NCBI RefSeq assembly: GCF_003572205.1
Contig: NZ_QXNY01000004.1
Coordinates: forward strand, 682,548 to 746,547
Reading direction: 5' to 3'
DNA: 64,000 nt
Source: Algihabitans albus
GTDB taxonomy: Bacteria; Pseudomonadota; Alphaproteobacteria; Kiloniellales; DSM-21159
Part shown: in pieces, positions 35,524 to 43,508 of the stretch
How positions within the stretch are numbered: position 1 is the stretch's first letter
Layout of the letters: every line of letters starts with the position of its first letter
Position numbers and translations under genes: made by a program
Notes under the pieces: generated by a model
Database searches by the model: none
The model's input: the letters and a program-made list of their open reading frames with translations, nothing else
What the model was told of the DNA's origin: nothing

Positions 35524-35574
35524 CGATTTGACTCCTTCTCTTGATTGAAAATCTTGCACTTCGGCTCCGGACGG

Positions 35575-36147
35575 CTATCGCCGCGTCGCCAGAATCTCGA
35601 AGACGATGCGAACTTCCGCCGCGATCATCGAGGTGTCGGCCCACAGGCCCTGTCCCACGCCGTAGTCCAGGCGGTCGAGGGCCAGCCCGCCGGCCGCCTC
35701 GGCCGTCTCGCCGGTCACCGCGAGGGTGAAGGGCAGAACGACCGGGCGTGTCGTGTCGCGCAGCGTCAGATCGCCATGTGCTTCGAAGCTTCCCTCTCCG
35801 GTCGCCTCGAAGCGTTCGGCCAGGAAGCGGGCTTCCGGGAAGGCTTCGACATGCAGCAGCCCGTCGCCCTTGACGGAATCGTCGCGGTCGCGTGCGCCGC
35901 TGTCGACGCTGGCCGTCTGGACGACGATCTCCACGCGGCCGGTCGCGGTCTCGGGATCGAACGCGATGTCGGCGCTCCACTCGTCGAAGTATCCCTCCAC
36001 GTCGCTACCCGACTGGATGGCGATGAAGCCGACCCGGCTCTCGTCATGGTTCGCCACCCAGATGGGCGCCTCTTGGGCGGCTGCCGGCAGGGCGAGCAGA
36101 AACACCAGGACGGCGACGACGGGAAACAACGGTGTAAGAAACGGCAT
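35575..36147 (-). CDS. YceI family periplasmic protein, second copy
   Basis: A 190-residue YceI-domain protein with signal peptide ending at PAAAQ. The core differs from its neighbour: WVANHDESRVGFIAIQSGSDVEGYFDEWSADIAFDPE, and the end is LDYGVGQGLWADTSMIAAEVRIVFEI. The two copies are too different for a recent duplication. It lies 33 bp after the cytochrome b561 gene and 51 bp before the other YceI gene. YceI proteins bind long isoprenoid chains in a beta-barrel pocket. Confidence 0.92.
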   Translation of the reverse strand: MPFLTPLFPVVAVLVFLLALPAAAQEAPIWVANHDESRVGFIAIQSGSDVEGYFDEWSADIAFDPETATGRVEIVVQTASVDSGARDRDDSVKGDGLLHVEAFPEARFLAERFEATGEGSFEAHGDLTLRDTTRPVVLPFTLAVTGETAEAAGGLALDRLDYGVGQGLWADTSMIAAEVRIVFEILATRR

Positions 36148-36180
36148 GGGCGGCGGATCTCGCTTACTGTTCGGGAAAGG

Positions 36181-36810
36181 CTACCGGCGTGCCTGCGGCA
36201 ACATGCGGCGCAACACCGTATCTTTCTTGATGAAATGGTGGCGCAGGGCGGCACCGGCGTGCAGGGCGATCAGCGTCAGGAGAACCCAGGCCGACCAGAA
36301 GTGGACGGCGGAGAGCGTGTCGAAGAGCGCCTGGTCGGTCCCGATCGGGTTGGGCAGAATGAAGCTGCCGAAGAGGATGGTCGGGAAACCCGAAGCCCAG
36401 GACATCACCAATCCGACCAGCGGTTGGCTGAAGAGGAAGAGGTAGAGGCCAAGGTGGGCGGCGTGGGCGGCCAGACGCTCCCAGGTTGCCATGTTGGCCG
36501 GCATTGGGGGCGGAGGGTGACGGAGGCGCCAAGCCAGCCGCAGAACGGCGAGAGCCAGAATCGTCAGCCCCACGGTCTTGTGCCAGTTGTAGAGATCGAT
36601 CTTGAGCGGACCGAGCGGCAGCTCGACCATGATGACAGCCAGAAGGAAACTGCCGGTCATCAGTAGAGCGGTCAGCCAGTGGAAGATCTTCGCGCCGGCC
36701 GTATAGCCCGCTGCGTCGTCCTGCGTCGTCTGCACCGCGGCGGTCCTGTCTTCCGACGCGGGGGATCGTGACGTTGGGGGTCCTTGGGCGGCGGGCGAGT
36801 TGCTGGCCAT
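36181..36810 (-). CDS. Cytochrome b561 family protein
   Basis: Inner-membrane diheme cytochrome of 209 residues with four helices after a 35-residue polar N-terminus. Candidate heme histidines are in KIFHWLTALLM, LYNWHKTVGL, HAAHLGLYLF and ALHAGAALRHHF. Members transfer electrons between ubiquinol and oxidants such as superoxide. It leads the operon with the two YceI genes. Confidence 0.93.
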   Translation of the reverse strand: MASNSPAAQGPPTSRSPASEDRTAAVQTTQDDAAGYTAGAKIFHWLTALLMTGSFLLAVIMVELPLGPLKIDLYNWHKTVGLTILALAVLRLAWRLRHPPPPMPANMATWERLAAHAAHLGLYLFLFSQPLVGLVMSWASGFPTILFGSFILPNPIGTDQALFDTLSAVHFWSAWVLLTLIALHAGAALRHHFIKKDTVLRRMLPQARR

Positions 36811-36917
36811 GGGCGCGCGTCCTCCTTGCCATTCATATGGCCCGCCGCGGCGCGCGCGCTAGCCGCGCATCTGGAAACGCTCTGTTCGCCAGAGTTTGTC
36901 TGAGGAAACGATCGCAG

Positions 36918-38957
36918 TTAGGCCGCCTCGCGGCAATTGCCTTCTACGATCTTCAGGATATCGGCCATGATTGCTGTCAGATCGTAGTCCTTGGGCGTAT
37001 AGACGGCGGCGACGCCGGCGTCGCCCAGCAGCTTGGCGTCCTCCGGCGGGATGATGCCGCCGACGACGACCGGCAGGTCGCCCAGGCCTTGTGCCTTCAA
37101 CTCGGTCAGGGTGTCCTGGACGAGCGCCACGTGGCTGCCGGAGAGGATCGAGAGGCCGATCACATGGACGCCCTCCTCCAGGGCGGCGTTGACGATCTGC
37201 TGGGGGGTCAGGCGAATGCCCTCGTAGACCACCTCGAAACCGCTGTCGCGGGCGCGCACGGCGATTTGCTCGGCGCCGTTCGAATGGCCGTCGAGGCCGG
37301 GCTTTCCGACCAGCATCTTGATCCGACGGCCGAGCCGCTCGGAAACTTCAGCGACGCGTCCGCGCAGGCTCTCCAGGCCTTCTCCCGCCTCGGGACGGGC
37401 AGCGGCCTTGCCGACTCCCGTCGGAGCGCGGTATTCGCCGAAGACTTGACGCAGCGCATCGCCCCACTCGCCGGTGGTGACACCCGCATGGGCGCAGGCG
37501 ATCGAGGGCTCCATGATGTTGCGGCTCTCGGCAGCGGCGTCTCTCAGCTCAGTCAGAGCCTTATGGGCGGCCGCTTCGTCGCGTTGGGCGCGCCAGGCCC
37601 GCAGGGCTTCGACCGTGGCGCGCTCGCTCGCCGGGTCGACCGTCATGATGCCGCCGTCGACGCCTTCAAGCAGAGGCGAAGGCTCGCTCTCAACGAACTT
37701 GTTGACGCCGACTACGGTCTGCGCGCCGCTCTCGATGGCTTGGAAGCGGGCCGTCGCCGCAGCGACGAGCTGTTCCTTCATGTAGCTCGATTCGACCGCT
37801 GCGATGGCGCCGCCCTGCGCCTCGATCCGGGCCATCTCCTCGCGCGCGGCGGCGCAGAGCGATTCGACCCGCCCCTCGATCTCCGGGTTGCCGGCGAAGA
37901 TGTCGCCAAATTCCAGCAGGTCGGTCTCATAGGCGACGATCTGCTGCAGGCGCAGGGACCACTGCTGGTCCCAGGGACGCGGCAGACCCAACGCCTCGTT
38001 CCAGGCCGGCAGTTGCACGGCGCGCGCCCGCGCGTCCTTCGACAGGGTGACGGCCAGCATCTCGAGCAGGATCCGGTAGACGTTGTTCTCCGGTTGCTGC
38101 TCGGTCAGGCCCAGGGAGTTGACCTGCACGCCGTAGCGAAAGCGGCGGTAGCGCTCCTCCTCGACACCGTAACGCTCGCGGCAGATCTCGTCCCATAGGC
38201 GCGTGAAGGCGCGCATCTTGCAGATCTCGCCGATGAAGCGGATGCCGGCATTGACGAAGAAGGAGATGCGTCCGACCGCGCGCGGAAAGTCGCCGGGGTC
38301 GATGCGTTCGCGCAGCGAATCCAGGATCGCGATGGCCGTGGAGAGCGCGAAGGCCAGCTCCTGAACCTCCGTCGCGCCGGCCTCCTGCAGATGGTAGCTG
38401 CAGACGTTCATGGGATTCCACTTCGGCACCTCGCGATAGGTGAAGGCGACCACGTCGGCGGTCAGCCTGAGCGAGGGCTTGGGCGGAAAGATATAGGTCC
38501 CGCGCGAGAGATACTCCTTGACGATGTCGTTCTGCACCGTGCCCTGCAGCTCGGCGCGGGGCACGCCCTGGCGTTCGGCGGCGGCGATATAGAGCGCCAG
38601 CAACCAGGGAGCCGTCGCGTTGATCGTCATGGAGGTGTTCATGCGGTCGAGCGGGATCTCGTCGAACAACGCCTGCATGTCGCCGAGATGGCCGACCGGT
38701 ACGCCGACCTTGCCGACTTCGCCCTTGGCCAAGGGATGGTCGGAGTCGTAGCCGGTCTGGGTCGGCAGATCGAAGGCGACCGACAGACCCGTCTGCCCCT
38801 TGGCCAGATTGCGTCGATAAAGCGCGTTCGAAGCCTGGGCCGTCGAATGGCCGGCGTAGGTGCGCATCAGCCAGGGTTTGTCCCGCTCGCGTTGCTCTTC
38901 GCTTTTGCGGGAGGATTCTTGCTGCGCTGCATCGGCGCTAAGCCTCTGAACGGTCAT
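36918..38957 (-). CDS. ecm: Ethylmalonyl-CoA mutase (MeaA type)
   Basis: Cobalamin-dependent mutase of 679 residues that converts (2R)-ethylmalonyl-CoA to methylsuccinyl-CoA. Substrate and catalytic domain: LMRTYAGHSTAQASNALYRRNL and SVAFDLPTQTGYDSDHPLAKGEVGKVGV. The C-terminal B12 domain has the DxHxxG motif GKPGLDGHSNGAEQ. One polypeptide carries both domains, and the position opposite ccr favours ethylmalonyl-CoA over methylmalonyl-CoA mutase. It is transcribed divergently from ccr, sharing a 365-bp regulatory region. Confidence 0.95.
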   Translation of the reverse strand: MTVQRLSADAAQQESSRKSEEQRERDKPWLMRTYAGHSTAQASNALYRRNLAKGQTGLSVAFDLPTQTGYDSDHPLAKGEVGKVGVPVGHLGDMQALFDEIPLDRMNTSMTINATAPWLLALYIAAAERQGVPRAELQGTVQNDIVKEYLSRGTYIFPPKPSLRLTADVVAFTYREVPKWNPMNVCSYHLQEAGATEVQELAFALSTAIAILDSLRERIDPGDFPRAVGRISFFVNAGIRFIGEICKMRAFTRLWDEICRERYGVEEERYRRFRYGVQVNSLGLTEQQPENNVYRILLEMLAVTLSKDARARAVQLPAWNEALGLPRPWDQQWSLRLQQIVAYETDLLEFGDIFAGNPEIEGRVESLCAAAREEMARIEAQGGAIAAVESSYMKEQLVAAATARFQAIESGAQTVVGVNKFVESEPSPLLEGVDGGIMTVDPASERATVEALRAWRAQRDEAAAHKALTELRDAAAESRNIMEPSIACAHAGVTTGEWGDALRQVFGEYRAPTGVGKAAARPEAGEGLESLRGRVAEVSERLGRRIKMLVGKPGLDGHSNGAEQIAVRARDSGFEVVYEGIRLTPQQIVNAALEEGVHVIGLSILSGSHVALVQDTLTELKAQGLGDLPVVVGGIIPPEDAKLLGDAGVAAVYTPKDYDLTAIMADILKIVEGNCREAA

Positions 38958-39052
38958 GCAATCCTCCGGAATGTCACCAAATTACCTACATGCATATTTT
39001 TCAGACCTAAAGTTGCTACAGAACGACCAGATCCGAAAGAAACGTGTTATTG

Positions 39053-39085
39053 TGCATTGCAAAAGCCATGTTTGGCTTGTAAGAG
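39053..39085 (+). promoter_or_regulatory. Promoter/operator candidate of ccr in the ecm-ccr gap
   Basis: TTGCAA (39057-39062) and TAAGAG (39080-39085) are 17 bases apart. Between them lies a perfect palindrome AAGCCA-TGTT-TGGCTT (39063-39078), and TGCA-T-TGCA (39053-39061) overlaps the -35. A regulator bound here would block or tune RNA polymerase. The ccr leader would be about 230 nucleotides. The rest of the 38958-39322 gap contains an AT-rich patch with ATGCAT near 38990 and no gene. Confidence 0.45.
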
Positions 39086-39322
39086 TCAAGTCCCCGCTGG
39101 AAGTAATGGTATGCTAGCCAGACCACCGGTGTCGTACAAGCTGTCGAGAGAGTGACCCCTGCGGCGCCCTTTCCGGCGGTTTCCATGGCGGTGGTGACGG
39201 AGCGACAGCGGAGGACCGACGACCCGGCCGAGGGCACGCCAGCGAAGCGAGCGGCCCCGCGCCAACCGAGCGGACGATAACCGATTCGGGCCAACCAGTT
39301 AGGCAGAGGACCTTTCACACCC

Positions 39323-40615
39323 ATGACTCAGACATCATCGGAGGCGGCGGAGGTCGTGCAGTTGCACCCCGGACAGTCCGCCAAGGAACTCTATGAACTC
39401 GGCGAGATTCCTCCGCTCGGCCACGTGCCGAAACAGATGCACGCCTGGGCGATCCGAAAGGAACGTCACGGCGATCCCGACAAGGCGATGCAGGTCGAAG
39501 TCGTGCCGACGCCGGAGCTCGACAGTCACGACGTCCTCGTCATGGTGATGGCCGCCGGCGTCAACTACAACGGCGTCTTCGCCTGCCTGGGCAAGCCCGT
39601 CTCCGTCTTGGACTATCACGACTGGGGCTATCATGTGCCCGGGTCGGACGCCACCGGCATCGTCTGGGCGGTCGGCAGCAAGGTGAAGCGCTGGAAGGTC
39701 GGCGACGAGGTCGTGGTGCACTGCAACCAGGACAACGGCGACGACGAGGAGTGCAACGGCGGCGATCCGATGTTCTCGCCGAGTCAACGGATCTGGGGCT
39801 TCGAGACGCCTGACGGCTCCTTTGCACAGTTCTGCCGCGTGCAAGATCGTCAGCTTATGCCACGGCCGAAGCACCTGACCTGGGAAGAGTCGGCCTGCTA
39901 TACGCTGACCCTGGCGACGGCCTATCGTATGCTGTTCGGCCATCGGCCCCACATTCTGCGTCCGGGCGACAACGTTCTGGTCTGGGGCGCGTCGGGCGGC
40001 CTGGGCACCATGGCGATCCAGTTGATCGCGACCGCAGGCGCCAACGCCATCGGTGTGATTTCCGACGAGTCGAAGCGCGACTTCGTGCTGTCGCTCGGCG
40101 CCAAGGGCGTGATCAACCGGAAGCACTTCGACTGCTGGGGTCAGATGCCCCAGGTGAACAGCGACGACTACAAGACCTGGTTCACCGAGACCCGCAAGTT
40201 CGGCAAGGCGATATGGGAGATTACGGGCAAGGGCAACAACGTCGACTTCGTGTTCGAGCATCCGGGCGAAGCGACCTTCCCGGTCTCGGCCTTCGTCGTG
40301 AAGCGCGGGGGCATGGTCGTCTTCTGTGCGGGCACCACCGGCTACAACCTGACCTTCGACGCCCGCTACGTCTGGCAGCATCAAAAGCGTATCCAGGGCA
40401 GCCACTTCGCCAACCTGATGCAGGCCAGCCAGGCCAATACTCTGATGGTGGAGCGGCGCATCGATCCCTGCATGAGCGAGGTTTTCGGTTGGGACGAGAT
40501 CCCGGAAGCGCACATGAAGATGCTGAGGAACGAGCACAAGCCCGGCAACATGTCGGTTCTGGTGCAGGCCAAACGCCCCGGTCTCCGCACCCTCGAGGAT
40601 GCGATCGAGGCGTAG
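39323..40615 (+). CDS. ccr: Crotonyl-CoA carboxylase/reductase
   Basis: NADPH-dependent reductive carboxylase of 430 residues that makes (2S)-ethylmalonyl-CoA from crotonyl-CoA and carbon dioxide, the key step of the ethylmalonyl-CoA pathway. Family motifs include LGHVPKQMHAWAIRKERHG, LDYHDWGYHVPGSDATGIV, HCNQDNGDDEECNGGDPMF and the NADPH site VLVWGASGGLGTMAIQLI. The length equals known Ccr enzymes and exceeds simple MDR reductases. Lower GC and preferred codons fit high expression. A strong hairpin follows before mcd. Confidence 0.98.
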   Translation: MTQTSSEAAEVVQLHPGQSAKELYELGEIPPLGHVPKQMHAWAIRKERHGDPDKAMQVEVVPTPELDSHDVLVMVMAAGVNYNGVFACLGKPVSVLDYHDWGYHVPGSDATGIVWAVGSKVKRWKVGDEVVVHCNQDNGDDEECNGGDPMFSPSQRIWGFETPDGSFAQFCRVQDRQLMPRPKHLTWEESACYTLTLATAYRMLFGHRPHILRPGDNVLVWGASGGLGTMAIQLIATAGANAIGVISDESKRDFVLSLGAKGVINRKHFDCWGQMPQVNSDDYKTWFTETRKFGKAIWEITGKGNNVDFVFEHPGEATFPVSAFVVKRGGMVVFCAGTTGYNLTFDARYVWQHQKRIQGSHFANLMQASQANTLMVERRIDPCMSEVFGWDEIPEAHMKMLRNEHKPGNMSVLVQAKRPGLRTLEDAIEA

Positions 40616-40636
40616 ATTTCACGCGGGAGTGCGTTA

Positions 40637-40672
40637 TCGAGGGGGTCGCCGGCATAAAGGTGGCCCCCTCGA
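40637..40672 (+). terminator. Hairpin between ccr and mcd
   Basis: A 14-bp stem (TCGAGGGGGTCGCC with GGTGGCCCCCTCGA, two G-U pairs, 8-base loop) lies 22 bp after ccr. There is no T-run, so it may be a factor-dependent stop, an attenuator or a 3' stabiliser that sets a lower level of mcd than ccr. Confidence 0.45.
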
Positions 40673-40788
40673 ATCGCCTTGAGAGCGCCGCGTCTCTTGT
40701 CTCTCCGGCGGACGTGCTAGATTTCAGACTTCGGCACCGACACACCCGCACCGACGAACGACTTAACGGAAGAGCACGGAAGACTCCC

Positions 40789-42471
40789 ATGACCGATGCA
40801 GCCCTTGCCCAGACTGAAGACGACGTTCTCACGCTGCCCGATCTCCTGACGCTGACGGCCGAAGCGATTCCGGCCGCCGAAGCGTTCGAGGCGGCTGCGC
40901 GGGACGCGCTGGCGCGCCGCGTTGCGCCCGCCGGCAAGGTGGACGCCGCCGCGCTCGAGCGCGAACAGTTTGCCGGCCATGGTCTGGCCTGGCTTTCGAC
41001 CTATGTCGCCAGCCTGCGGGAGATGGACCGCTGGGCCCGTCGGCTGCAGGACGAGGGCGGCCTCGGCGAACTCGAGCAGTTGATGCTGCAGGCGGCGTTC
41101 GGCGAGTACCTACAGCAGATGACCGGCGGTCTGGCGATGAGCCAGGTTGAGGTCGTCCGCCCGAACGATCTCGGTGTTTCGGCGGAGCAGGTGCTGGCCT
41201 TGCGGACGCCGGCCGTCGAGATGCTGATCGAGCGCGGTAACACGGCCGCGGTGCGCCTGCGTCTCGCCGAGCTGATCGCGGACGGAGGTTTCGGAGCGCG
41301 CGGCTACGACGAAACCGAGGCCATGATCGCCGAACAGTTCCGCAAGGTGGCCGACTCCTATGCCGACGACGCCCATCATTGGCACCTAGCCGATGAGCTG
41401 ATTCCGCTGGAGGTGATCGGGCAGCTTGCCGAGCTCGGCGTCTTCGGCCTCACCGTGCCGGAGGAATGGGGCGGCCTCGGCATGGGCAAGACCGCCATGT
41501 GCGTTGTGACGGAGGAGTTGAGCCGTGCCTACATCGGCCTCGGTTCGCTCGGCACCCGCTCCGAGATTGCGGCCGAGCTGATCCGCCTGGGGGGCACCGA
41601 CGCTCAAAAGCGGGCTTACCTACCTAAGATTGCGAGCGGCGAGATCCTGCCAACCGCAGTCTTTACCGAACCCAACACCGGCTCCGACCTCGGCGCCTTG
41701 CGCACCCGGGCGGTGCGGGAGGGCGACGCCTACCGCGTGACCGGCAACAAGACCTGGATCACCCACGCCGCCCGAACCGATCTGATGACCCTGCTCGCTC
41801 GCACCAATCCGGAGGAGGCGGGGTACAAGGGACTCTCCATGTTCCTGGCGGAGAAGCCGCGCGGGACCGATGCCGAACCCTTCCCTGCCGATGGCATGAC
41901 CGGCGGCGAAATCGAGGTACTCGGCTACCGCGGCATGAAGGAGTACGAGATCGGGTTCGACGGTTTCGAGGTGCCGGCCGCCAATCTGCTCGGCGAGGCG
42001 GAGGGGCAGGGCTTCAAGCAACTGATGGAAACCTTCGAGCCCGCCCGCATTCAAACCGCCGCACGCGCCGTCGGCGTTGCGCAGAATGCCCTGGAGCTGG
42101 GCCTGTCCTACGCCCAGGAACGCAAGCAGTTCGGCAAGGCGCTGCAGGCCTTTCCGAGGGTCGCCGGCAAGCTTGCCTGGATGGCGGTCGAAACGATGGT
42201 GGCGCGTCAGCTCACCCTTTTCGCCGCGCGCGAGAAAGACAGCGACCGGCGTTGCGATATCGAAGCGGGGATGGCCAAGTTGTTGGCGGCCCGCGTCGCC
42301 TGGTCCAACGCGGACAACGCGCTGCAGATCCATGGCGGCAACGGCTATGCCCTCGAGTACAAGATCTCGCGCGTGCTCTGCGACGCCCGCATTCTTAATA
42401 TCTTCGAGGGTGCGGCCGAGATCCAGGCGCACGTCATCGCGCGCGGGCTCCTCGGCTCCAGCCGGAACTGA
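40789..42471 (+). CDS. mcd: (2S)-Methylsuccinyl-CoA dehydrogenase
   Basis: FAD-dependent acyl-CoA dehydrogenase of 560 residues that oxidises methylsuccinyl-CoA to mesaconyl-CoA. The C-terminal 390 residues are a normal dehydrogenase: LFGLTVPEEWGGLG-like entry (GVFGLTVPEEWGGLGMGK), AVFTEPNTGSDLGALRTRA, FETFEPARIQTAARAVG-type helix and ALQIHGGNGYALEYKISRV, followed by the catalytic glutamate region NIFEGAAEIQ. The extra N-terminal helical domain of about 150 residues is characteristic of Mcd. The location behind ccr confirms the assignment. Confidence 0.94.
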   Translation: MTDAALAQTEDDVLTLPDLLTLTAEAIPAAEAFEAAARDALARRVAPAGKVDAAALEREQFAGHGLAWLSTYVASLREMDRWARRLQDEGGLGELEQLMLQAAFGEYLQQMTGGLAMSQVEVVRPNDLGVSAEQVLALRTPAVEMLIERGNTAAVRLRLAELIADGGFGARGYDETEAMIAEQFRKVADSYADDAHHWHLADELIPLEVIGQLAELGVFGLTVPEEWGGLGMGKTAMCVVTEELSRAYIGLGSLGTRSEIAAELIRLGGTDAQKRAYLPKIASGEILPTAVFTEPNTGSDLGALRTRAVREGDAYRVTGNKTWITHAARTDLMTLLARTNPEEAGYKGLSMFLAEKPRGTDAEPFPADGMTGGEIEVLGYRGMKEYEIGFDGFEVPAANLLGEAEGQGFKQLMETFEPARIQTAARAVGVAQNALELGLSYAQERKQFGKALQAFPRVAGKLAWMAVETMVARQLTLFAAREKDSDRRCDIEAGMAKLLAARVAWSNADNALQIHGGNGYALEYKISRVLCDARILNIFEGAAEIQAHVIARGLLGSSRN

Positions 42472-42522
42472 CGTCGGCGGGCAACGCCTTGCCCCTTTAT
42501 GAGGATCTCGTCCGAGAACGAT

Positions 42523-42577
42523 GCCGGTCCCGCCCCTGGGACTGCGGGGGGAGGGGGCCACTGGGGGCGGGGCCGGC
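42523..42577 (+). other. G-rich hairpin downstream of mcd
   Basis: A 14-bp stem with one G-U pair (42523-42536 with 42564-42577) encloses a 27-base loop. The loop and 3' arm carry five plus-strand runs of three to six G (42538-42572), enough for a G-quadruplex that would compete with the hairpin. It sits 50 bp after the mcd stop, in the 305-bp gap before tetR. Confidence 0.45.
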
Positions 42578-42675
42578 CAATGACGCGCGCCTCATCCAAA
42601 AATGGACTGCAACGCGGGCCATTGAGGTTTGCGCTGGGGACCGGCTGCCCGGTTCCGCAGCAGCTTTCGCCTTAA

Positions 42676-42699
42676 CGGTTTTATAAACCGAACTGTTTA
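42676..42699. promoter_or_regulatory. Overlapping palindromes upstream of tetR
   Basis: CGGTTT-TAT-AAACCG (42676-42690) overlaps the imperfect 16-bp palindrome TAAACCGAACTGTTTA (42684-42699). TetR proteins usually bind sites of this size just upstream of their own gene, whose ATG is 78 bp away. Autoregulation is the simplest reading. Confidence 0.6.
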
Positions 42700-42776
42700 G
42701 TCAGTAATTAGATTGGTGGTAGAACCCGAGAGGTCAAGAACGACCTCCGGCTTTTTGCGGCTTTGGAGCTCCTACG

Positions 42777-43490
42777 ATGCCAAGCGGTGACCTCGATGCT
42801 TCCGGTCTCGCCGATTCGGGCCGCCTGGCCCACCCCGGTCATCTCGCCGACCCCGTTCATCCAATCGATTCCGGTCATCCCATCGACCCTGGTCATCCGA
42901 AGGTCCGGCAGATTCTGGCAGGTGCCCGCGCGACCTTCCTGGAATGCGGCTACGGGGGCGCGAGCGTGGACGAAATCGCGCGCCGGGCACGAGTCTCGAA
43001 GGGAACGCTCTACAACTATTTCCCCGATAAACGCAGGCTCTTCGCCGCCGTCGTCGATGAGGAATGTCGGGAGTTGTCTCAGCGACTCTTTACCATCGAG
43101 ACCGATGGTGAGAGCGTCGAAGCGACTTTGACGAGAATCGCCACGTCGTTCGTGCGCTTCGTCGTTTCGCCTTTCGCTCTGGGCATGTACCGGATCGCCG
43201 TGGCCGAATCGCAGCGCATTCCGGAGGTGGGGCGTGTCTTCTACGCTTCCGGTCCGGAGCTCGGCACGGCGCGTCTCGCAGCTTTTCTGGCGGCGGCGAG
43301 GGAGAGGGGCGAACTCGTCGTGGAAGACGCCGACCTGGCAGCCTGCCAGTTCGCCGAACTTTGTCGTGCCGAGCTCTTTCACAAGGTACTTTTCGGCGTC
43401 ATAGAGGCGCCGAGCGGAGCCGATATCGACCGGATTGCGGAAGCGGCGGTTCGCCTGTTCCTGATCGCGCACGGCCCAAAGGCTCGGTGA
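42777..43490 (+). CDS. TetR family transcriptional regulator
   Basis: A 237-residue regulator. The helix-turn-helix spans about residues 43-90 (ARATFLECGYGGASVDEIARRARVSKGTLYNYFPDKRRLFAAVV). The C-terminal domain (RFVVSPFALGMYRIAVAESQRIPEVGRVFY) is of the AcrR-C type. Residues 11-40 form five hexapeptide repeats rich in His, Pro and Asp ahead of the DNA-binding domain. It lies directly behind the ethylmalonyl-CoA genes; the known activator CcrR of ccr in Methylobacterium is also TetR-type, so a role in this pathway is possible but unproven. Confidence 0.9.
   Translation: MPSGDLDASGLADSGRLAHPGHLADPVHPIDSGHPIDPGHPKVRQILAGARATFLECGYGGASVDEIARRARVSKGTLYNYFPDKRRLFAAVVDEECRELSQRLFTIETDGESVEATLTRIATSFVRFVVSPFALGMYRIAVAESQRIPEVGRVFYASGPELGTARLAAFLAAARERGELVVEDADLAACQFAELCRAELFHKVLFGVIEAPSGADIDRIAEAAVRLFLIAHGPKAR
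42807..42896 (+). repeat. Five 18-bp tandem repeats in the 5' end of tetR
   Basis: Five consecutive 18-base units encode LADSGR, LAHPGH, LADPVH, PIDSGH and PIDPGH. The units share a CCGGTCAT-like end and keep the reading frame. The repeat lies outside the conserved TetR fold. Confidence 0.75.
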
Positions 43491-43508
43491 GCCGCGGCGC
43501 TATCCGCG

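Noticed and set aside
39016-39324. 102-codon minus-strand frame in the ecm-ccr gap
   Set aside because: No ribosome site and no recognisable protein; it covers the regulatory region of two divergent genes.
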